This document shows, in pieces, positions 57,191 through 64,000 of a stretch of DNA of 64,000 nucleotides. The notes beneath the pieces are model-generated. The model did no database searches. It saw nothing but the letters and a program-made list of their open reading frames with translations, and had not been told where the DNA came from. A program made the translations under genes and the position numbers. Numbering within the stretch: position 1 is the stretch's first letter; every line of letters starts with the position of its first letter. The DNA comes from Enoplolaimus lenunculus (taxonomy: Eukaryota; Nematoda; Enoplea; Enoplida; Thoracostomopsidae). The stretch is taken from positions 1 to 64,000 of the forward strand of contig JASANG010003945.1 of assembly GCA_030248215.1 (NCBI GenBank), read 5' to 3'.

Positions 57191-57944
57191 GTTATTTCCA
57201 ACAATTGCACGATTAATGTTGTTTTTACCTGTATTACAACCTGCTATTTATATTGATATGATCAAAGCTCTTTATGAGTCACTGGATGGGTTTTTGAAAC
57301 CGTTCATAAGTACGACTTAGTACTTAAGTATGTGTTAAGCAATTATTTGACTGTTTTGTCGTTTTAAAAACGTACTTAATACCTAAGTTACGCTTCGGTG
57401 GTCCCTCGTGTTTTCGTCAAGCTGATTTTTTTTTATTTTTTGATGTTTAACTGGACGGTTACCCGTTTAAAATGCTTTTTTTGAAACGTGAGCGGTCAAT
57501 TGTCCCTTGGCCATGCCTGCGCCGCCACTGGGAACAATCGTTGCTGCCTCAACGCAAAGCTCTGACGATATACATGCTACTGTACTCAGATGCGTTTGCT
57601 CAAAATGTATTGACGATATTTTTTTATTATATTTTTTATATAATTTTCTAAATAATTGCGTATTTTATGAAACAAATTGAATTTGGCTCTTAACAACATA
57701 GCGTTTTAGATGTAATTAGCAGACAACCATCAAACCCAGTACAAACTGTTTGACTGGTGAGCAGAAATATTGTTGCTTTAGGCCCAATGCAAACCGAAGA
57801 TTTAAAAAAACACAAAATTCAAAGGAATATGCAACGACTTCGCTACATTTTTTGCCTGGGATGAAGACTATTCCGCAAGATAAAGTCCTTCTAGGGGGAT
57901 CAGAGCCATTAGCGTCTTTTTTGTGGCAATAACCTGGGTTCGAT

Positions 57945-58405
57945 ACAGGCCTGTAGCCAGCTCACCTTTCTAGGGGTGTTAAAAGTTTTTCAGGAGGGGA
58001 AACAAGGGTTTTCAATGAGTTACAAGCATTGGTTGAAAAGTTCCTAGGTGTTCCAAAATTTTTCCTGGGGGGGGGGCTGAGCCCACCTGCCCACCCCTCA
58101 GCTACGATCCCGATTCGATGTCTTCAGTATTAAATACTTACGCACGAAAATGACTTTGTTATAGTAAACTGAACACTTCTCTGAAGATAACACAGTGTTG
58201 ATTGGTTTGTACAATTAAACTCAATTGACACTCAGGGCGGGCCCATAGCCTGATGTAGGAAGGGGGATTCAGCTTCTACTGGTAAAATTTTGCCCCTCCC
58301 CTAGAAAATGTTCAACCGTGCTTGTAAGTCCTTGAGGATCCTTGTATGCCCCTCCGGAAAATATTTTAGTCTCCCTTGGCATGGCGAGCTGGCTACGGGC
58401 CTTGC
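57945..58405. mobile_element. Two GGGGG-rich hAT MITE fragments
   Basis: CCTGTAGCCAGCTCACC to CACCCCTCAGCTACG (57949-58106) and GGGCCCATAGCCTGATG to CGAGCTGGCTACGGGCC (58235-58402). The GTAGCC / GGCTAC ends and the TTGTAAGTCCTTGA block are shared. Confidence 0.6.
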
Positions 58406-58960
58406 TCGAGGGTGCTGTTATCGAATAAAAAATTAGCCTGATTGAGAACGACTGTCAATTTTTTAATTACCTCAAACAATTACGCTGAATTGTATTTATT
58501 GTCTTTTCACCTTTTGGTAAAACATTATAAAAATTGCCAAGTATTAGAATACCAATGATCCAAACCGTCATCACACATCATAATTGACGGTCTATACAGT
58601 TAATATTCTTTTCCGTTTGCTGCTGTAGTACTTCCTGAGAAATCAGCCCAATACAACTGTGACATTTTACAGGAGTTTTTAGAAAATTGAAAAATGATCT
58701 TATGTGTATTGTTATACGATTGATATATTATCATTTAACATTTGTGTGTGTCATTTATTTTGATTTTAGCTTACGAGCGTAAACCAGAAGGGTATTCGAG
58801 CGAGCTATAACCACAGGGAGGCGTAGCAAGCGAGAAAATTTTTTTGACCTTTGTTTAGGTTATTTGCAACACTGTAAAATGTACTTTCTATTCGTTGATA
58901 CAGGAATTGACCAATTGTTTGGCGGTGATATAGATTTCGTCTACCGCCTATGCCACCGTG
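58406..58960. other. AT-rich spacer
   Basis: No gene or recognised repeat. Confidence 0.35.
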
Positions 58961-59157
58961 GGCCAATGTTACTTTTAGCGCCGTAACAGTAGATTAAGCG
59001 TATTCGTAAGCATAAGCCTAAGACTAAGCGTTGTACAAGCGTATTCCTAAGCCTAAGCCTAAGCCTAAGCCTCAGCAAAAACATTGTAGTCTAGAATGTA
59101 AGCCTACTCTTTTACAGACCCACCAGAAACCAGGACGGCCCTTAAAGTAGCATGGGC
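58961..59157. mobile_element. MITE family A, copy A4
   Basis: GGCCAATGTTACTTTTAGCG to CGGCCCTTAAAGTAGCATGG, with two CCTAAG arrays separated by GCGTTGTACAAGCGTATTCC, an internal repeat of its own left part. Confidence 0.85.
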
Positions 59158-60446
59158 TCCACCGCGTTTTAGTCATACAAATACTGAAGCGTTTTAGCGT
59201 TTTAAATTTCTATTCTAAAAACACATTTCAAACGGCACGTGCATAGCGATATGACAATGAACTCGATTAGCGGTGCTAGAAGAATAATATTTACAAGTTT
59301 TTTTTCGTTCAGGGTTCTACATTGAAAACCACGAAATGAAATGGGTAGGTATATATCAAAGAATATGTTTGTTAGTTTGGTACTATTGCTTTGAAGGTTA
59401 GCGCGCGACACAGGAGGTTCCTATTTTGGACAGTGGCGCGGAAAATTTGACTTCGTTTGGAAGATCACACGAAATAACAGATGAAATACTGAATTTTGTA
59501 GTTAGCGTTTGCACAAAATTTAAAAAAATGATTGTTTCCATATTTTATACTTCCGCCTAATTTTATTGATTATGTCTGAAAACGCAGTGAATCAGTCAGT
59601 ACGTGTGTCATAATTTACAAAAAATTACGGCTAGCTTATCGCTAGCTTCGCTCGCGAAATTACTAATTTTTTAATTTTCGAACATTTTTACCTGCGGCGC
59701 TGTGCAAAGAAACACTTTATAGTGAAATTCCCAACCTAATCAGGTCAAAACTAAAGATGATAAAAATTGTATTAAGCTTTACAGTTACACAAGTTCTGGA
59801 CCGGGGAAGGTTCCGGTTTGGTATTTTAGACCAAGCAGTTCCTGAATAAAGAAACGTTTTGAGACTCTTACAAAGGGATGTAATACTGAAATAATGCATA
59901 GCTTCTCGCTCGCTTCGCTCGGGAATTCTTCAAAACTCACCCTAAATCCTGACAACGAGCTTTCCCACACTCTGTTTAACTCCAAGAAAAAAATAAATGC
60001 GTCCACAATGACCTCCAAACTGAAGTTTTGTAGCTTTTCGCTCGCTTTGCTCACGATTTTTCCTTCAAATTGTATTTACGTAACGAAAAATTCGGTGTGG
60101 CCCAGCTACCCAGCCCGCTAAAAATTTCGGGCACCTAAAACAGGGCTGTAAAATTGGTTTCAGAGCTGAGTATGAAAAGGTGACCAATCTCATATATCCC
60201 GCCAAAAAATTAGATGGGTTACTGCTGAAGGGTTATAAAATTCACTTTTAGGTGGAAGCCCAAGTAACGGACATAGCAGGATGTGCCCTTCCAGTCCAAA
60301 ATTTTCGGTACGCCACTGTTTAAACCCGTATCGAAGAGTACCTACAGATTATAAAATGATTTGTAAAAGAACCGGATGGATGCTTCGTTCCCAGTGTTTC
60401 TAAGTTTATGTTAGACAACTCTGTTTAACTGACCTCTTACTGTAGT
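59158..60446. other. Spacer with scattered CGCTCGCTTCGCTCG motifs
   Basis: The motif or close variants occur near 59640, 59912 and 60040 (also 51183). The intervening open frames are on opposite strands and not convincing as genes. Confidence 0.35.
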
Positions 60447-60670
60447 GTCCCGAATAAGATGGCGGTACTAAGAAGGCTCCCATTTTAAGTCCCAATCAAT
60501 AGAAGAGTCAGCAAGCAGATAAAATCCCCAAACCCTAATTAGTGTCCATATAAATGTCAGTAATCGCTAATTGTAGCGCATAAATCCCTCCAGGACCAAA
60601 CAAAGCTGTAGTTCGAAACATTAAAGCATACTTAAGTTTTGAAACTACATTCCTACAAGGTTTTGATACA
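60447..60670. mobile_element. Partial MITE family C, copy C4
   Basis: AGTGTCCCGAATAAGATGGC and the following TCCCATTTTAAGTCCCAAT match the left half of C1. The right end is missing. Confidence 0.65.
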
Positions 60671-60941
60671 AGACAAATAAACGTTTAATTACGATCCTCA
60701 GTTTTTAAAATTAGTTACGAAACTGGCCATTTTTATAGAAGTATCATTATGTTTTAAGTTAAGTCGGAAAAAGCTGGAAAATAAAATGCTAATGCACACA
60801 TCGGATTATTTATTCGCGTGTCAGTTGTAGATGATAAATGAGCTCAGCTCCAAAACATCACATTTGCGAAACTATTTTGCATGGATTACGACAAAAGTAA
60901 GGTAGGCTCACTGGTGGGCTTAATCTATACTTGGGATGACT

Positions 60942-61132
60942 GGCCCATGCACAGAACAGGGCCAAACAGTAGTGTAAGCATATTCCTAAGCCTAAGCCTA
61001 AGCCTAAGCCTAAAGGTACGGCTGAGCCGATTCCTAAGCCTCAGCCAAAGGGAAAAAGTTAGTCTAAAGCTTAAACTGACGCTATTACAGACCCGCTGGA
61101 AAACAACTCGGCCCTTTTCTATACATGGGCCG
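60942..61132. mobile_element. MITE family B, copy B7
   Basis: GGCCCATGCACAGAACAGGG to CCCTTTTCTATACATGGGCC with (CCTAAG)5. Confidence 0.85.
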
Positions 61133-61239
61133 GACGACTTCACTTTGACACCATAATCGTGGAAATGTTTCTTAATACTGCTCGATTAAATTTTAGTCCA
61201 ATTTCTCTATAAACTTTTATTTCAACTTTAGAAATGATT

Positions 61240-61550
61240 GGTTATACCAAGAGTGGATTATGACAATAGTGTGCAACTTTTGGGGTCCCGCAAGGAACAA
61301 AATATACCATCGGGCGTTGGGTTTTTGGCCGACCTCCCTTATTTAGAAGGGGGTCGCTATCACATGAGTACCCCTAACTTAGACTATAAGGAGACCGTGT
61401 TTGACACCGCATTCATAAAAGTGTCATGGTTCGCACCGGTTGTACCCGTCTCTAAATAAAGGAGGGGGGCAGGGCAAAAACGCAACGCGTGCTGTGTACA
61501 TTTTTTCTACACAGAATGTACCCAGTTGCATACTCTTGTTGAAGTATGCA
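61240..61550. repeat. Dispersed repeat N2
   Basis: Longer copy of N1 (20433-20646). Contains paired CTCCCTTATTTAGAAGGGGG and CTCTAAATAAAGGAGGGG blocks, so it may be a foldback MITE. A frame at 61238-61459 is repeat-derived. Confidence 0.7.
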
Positions 61551-61737
61551 TCATCCACCATAAGCACACCGTTACGAGGTTGCTTGTAAACACCTTGTCC
61601 TGAAAAAACATTGGTTATAACGGATAGTTAAAGCGGTTTAGAGAACTGATAAACCATTCCCTGATCTGAAAACGACGTCAGCTCTCGAGCCTAACTTCTT
61701 AAAAGCTGTCATGTAAAAAAGACTCGTTCAAATAATC

Positions 61738-61937
61738 GGCCAATGTTACTTTAAGGGGCGTAACAGTAGATTAATCGTATTCCTAAGCCTAAGCCTAAGC
61801 CGAAGCGTTGCAAAAATGTGTTCATAAGCCTATAGCCTAAGCCTAAGGCTAAGTCTAAGCAAAAAATCTAATCTAGAATCTAAACATACTCTTTTATAGA
61901 CCCACCAGAAACCTAGACGCCCCTTAAAGTAACATGA
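61738..61937. mobile_element. MITE family A, copy A5
   Basis: GGCCAATGTTACTTTAAGGG to GCCCCTTAAAGTAACATGAG, with two CCTAAG arrays. The cleanest left end of the family. Confidence 0.9.
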
Positions 61938-62345
61938 GTCAAATAATCTGTGCCGAGAAGTTTAGCAACACGCTGCATACTTCGTGGATATTTTCCGGCG
62001 GTCCTAACGAAAATTGGTGTGCTCCTCTGCAGCCACGATTTTTTGACTCTAGAAAATCAAAGTGGTTAGTAATAATTAACCAATGCGTGGTCCTACCCAT
62101 TCTATTCCCGCAACGAAATTTCATTTTGGTCCCATTGCGCCCGTTGACCCCTTGAAATCAAAGGCGGCAATACTTCACTTGAAGCCGTTAGAGGGAAAAG
62201 ATTTGCTTGACGATGTCTTAGGTGTGGCTTTACTTGATCCAAAAATTCTCGCTTAATACACATATGGCATAACTAACACTTAACTGAGTCTTGACAGCAG
62301 TAATCGAGACAAGAATATTTCAAATTGTGTTGACTTGTGATTTCA

Positions 62346-62552
62346 GCCAATGTGAAGAACAGGGGGAGGAACAGTATTATAAACATATTCCTGAGCCGAA
62401 GCCTAAGCCGAAGCCTAGGCCTTAAGCGTGAGCATATTCCTAAGCCTGAGCCTATGCCTAAGCCTAAGCCAGGCAAAAAAATTGTCTAAACCTTAAGCTT
62501 ACTCTATTCTAGTTCCACAGAAAAACGTTCCGCCCCTGATTTTTACACAGAC
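62346..62552. mobile_element. MITE family B, copy B8
   Basis: GCCAATGTGAAGAACAGGGG to CCCCTGATTTTTACACAGAC with variant CCGAAG/CCTAAG core. Confidence 0.85.
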
Positions 62553-62917
62553 CTTAACACTTCACAGGGGTATAATACAAAGGCATGGATATAGTAAATT
62601 AGTAAAACATACATATTTCCTTGCAAAATTTTGTTGAGTCAAGGAAAATACTTTTATCGAACAGGAAATATAATAACTTGCTATATCCTAGAGGTCAAAA
62701 AACTTTTTTGCACTATGTTTATACCCTACCGACGCTAGTTCCTTTGACGTTTATGTTCCATTGTTTGTTTGGGATTTGTCGAAGCTTGTTAATATTGAGT
62801 TTAGTAACATTTAAGAACGTTTCTACGAATTTAGCCGGTTATCATACACAAATGGTGCTTGACGCTTTTAATATCCCAATACGGACTGAATGTGTGAATG
62901 AATTGTATTTTCAATGT

Positions 62918-63369
62918 GCATGGTTTTTACCGAAAACATTATATATTTCTACTGTCGAGCTTAGATTTGTTACAGTTTTAACACTTGTTTTAACCCTTTC
63001 TCACAAGAATATTTTCTATTTCCCCTGAGACCTACTTTTATGCTAGGATTCGAACTCCAGTGATTGGTTGCATGGTTTTAACCGCAAACATTATATATTT
63101 CTGTTGTCGAGCTTAGATTTGTTACAGTTTTAACACATGTTTTAACCCTTTCTCACAAGAATATTTTCTATTTCCCCTGAGACCTACTTTTATGCTAGGA
63201 TTCGAACTCCAGTGATTGGTTGCATGGTTTTAACCGCAAACATTATATATTTCTATTGTCGAGCTTAGATTTGTTACAGTTTTAACACATGTTTTAACCC
63301 TTTCTCACATGAATATTTTCTATTTCCCCTGAGATCTATTTTTATGCTAAGGTTCGAACTCCAGTGATT
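62918..63369. repeat. 152-bp tandem repeat, about three copies
   Basis: The block TAACCCTTTCTCACAAGAAT recurs at 62991, 63143 and 63295, exactly 152 bases apart. Units include TTATATATTTCTGTTGTCGA and the box B-like GGATTCGAACTCCAGTGATT (reverse strand). The last unit runs into the complete element K2. Confidence 0.9.
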
Positions 63370-63563
63370 GGATTGGGAGGCGTATACCATCACCACTTTG
63401 CTATATGAGCTTGACGCTCGAGCCCGAGGGGGCTCTCACGTCTTGTGGTGATTTAGTACTATGTATACGTGTTGCAATTGTTAAACACAGCGCGATATAT
63501 ACTCTTTAACGTATATACACTGCGCTGAGTTGCCTACAGGCAACTCAATGTGAGAAGGGGTTA
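63292..63563 (-). mobile_element. tRNA-like element with inverted ends, copy K2
   Basis: Same structure as K1: TTAACCCTTTCTCACA, tRNA-like block on the minus strand, shared CGAGCCCGAGGGGGCTCTC, and TGTGAGAAGGGGTTAA. Confidence 0.75.
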
Positions 63564-64000
63564 ATGCATCTAACATTCGGCGCAGTATCCAGTGACAGAT
63601 CCAGAAATTGCTGATTGAGCTTACAATATATAGTGAACAAAAACTCGTGAGCGAAAAGCGAAACGTCATTAAAATGTGATCTAAAAGAAAATAGCATACA
63701 GCACAAAAGAAAAAAATAGTAAGGTTGGCTCCTTTCGTAGTTTTCACCAGAAATTTCTCGTCATGGGCTACGCTTTTTCTCCCCGCCCTCTTTGGATCTG
63801 GTCCTGGTAGAACTTGTGCCAGTGTAAAGGACCTTGATGTTAAGTCATAAGACAGGGAAGGAGATTTCGCTGTTAGGTACAAACAAAAGTCTTTATGTTA
63901 CACAGTGCCTTCTGCTCCTTGGAGAGTGAGATATCGCAGTGTCAAACTGTCAACTCTTGGGATTTAAAGTTTAAGATTTTTGTTTTTATTTGTATGTAAA
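63564..64000. other. Spacer with GATCCAG-ended MITE remnant
   Basis: CCAGTGACAGATCCAGAAAT at 63590 and CCTCTTTGGATCTGGTCCTG near 63790 may be the ends of a CAGTGGCGGATCC-type element. The minus-strand frame here is repeat-derived. Confidence 0.4.

Noticed and set aside
62621-63028. 135-residue plus-strand ORF
   Set aside because: Its last third lies in the 152-bp tandem repeat and the rest has no support.
1-64000. LTR retrotransposon, LINE or autonomous transposase genes
   Set aside because: No reverse transcriptase, integrase or transposase motif was seen in any long frame. The repeats appear non-autonomous.
1-64000. CRISPR array, operons or bacterial-type signals
   Set aside because: The window is clearly animal nuclear DNA with spliceosomal introns. 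The tandem repeats lack the spacer pattern.

Overview
This is AT-rich, intron-rich animal DNA, probably from an invertebrate. The one gene that can be named with confidence, a beta-heavy spectrin on the minus strand, resembles Drosophila karst and nematode sma-1 more than vertebrate non-heavy beta spectrins. The window is also full of short inverted-repeat transposons, two families of which carry internal (TTAGGC)n-like arrays. TTAGGC is the nematode telomere unit, so a nematode with a large repeat-rich genome is a reasonable but unproven guess. All calls come from reading the sequence; no database search was possible.

Layout. 1-0.68 kb: degenerate TTAGGC-like and AT-rich DNA. 0.97-4.9 kb: a compact plus-strand cluster of unrecognised genes, including a spliced gene with a striking Asp/Asn-rich exon and a two-exon 208-residue protein. 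5.2-6.5 kb: a 221-bp tandem duplication carrying a duplicated 65-nt exon-like cassette, then a C-rich foldback element. 7.5-21.6 kb (minus): the 5' part of beta-heavy spectrin, 18 exons and 824 codons in continuous frame, covering the N-terminus, two calponin-homology domains and about the first four spectrin repeats. The SH3 domain and the rest lie beyond the left edge. Its introns hold many MITEs and a small plus-strand coding fragment. 22.7-22.9 kb (minus): last exon of the upstream neighbour. 23-36.6 kb: mostly nested transposon remnants, including a 577-bp tandem duplication and tRNA-derived sequence. 37-42.6 kb: a leader with four RNA-like covarying hairpins, then a 1,404-codon single-exon Arg-rich ORF with a short Cys-containing N-terminus and internal 45-residue repeats. 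42.6-64 kb: densely packed MITEs with a few isolated exon-like segments.

Beta-heavy spectrin is expected to pair with alpha-spectrin to form the apical membrane skeleton of epithelia. The other proteins have no recognisable role. The most unusual features are the giant Arg-rich ORF with its upstream hairpin array, the TTAGGC-bearing MITEs, and a 25-bp duplication of a spectrin splice acceptor that creates a decoy site.
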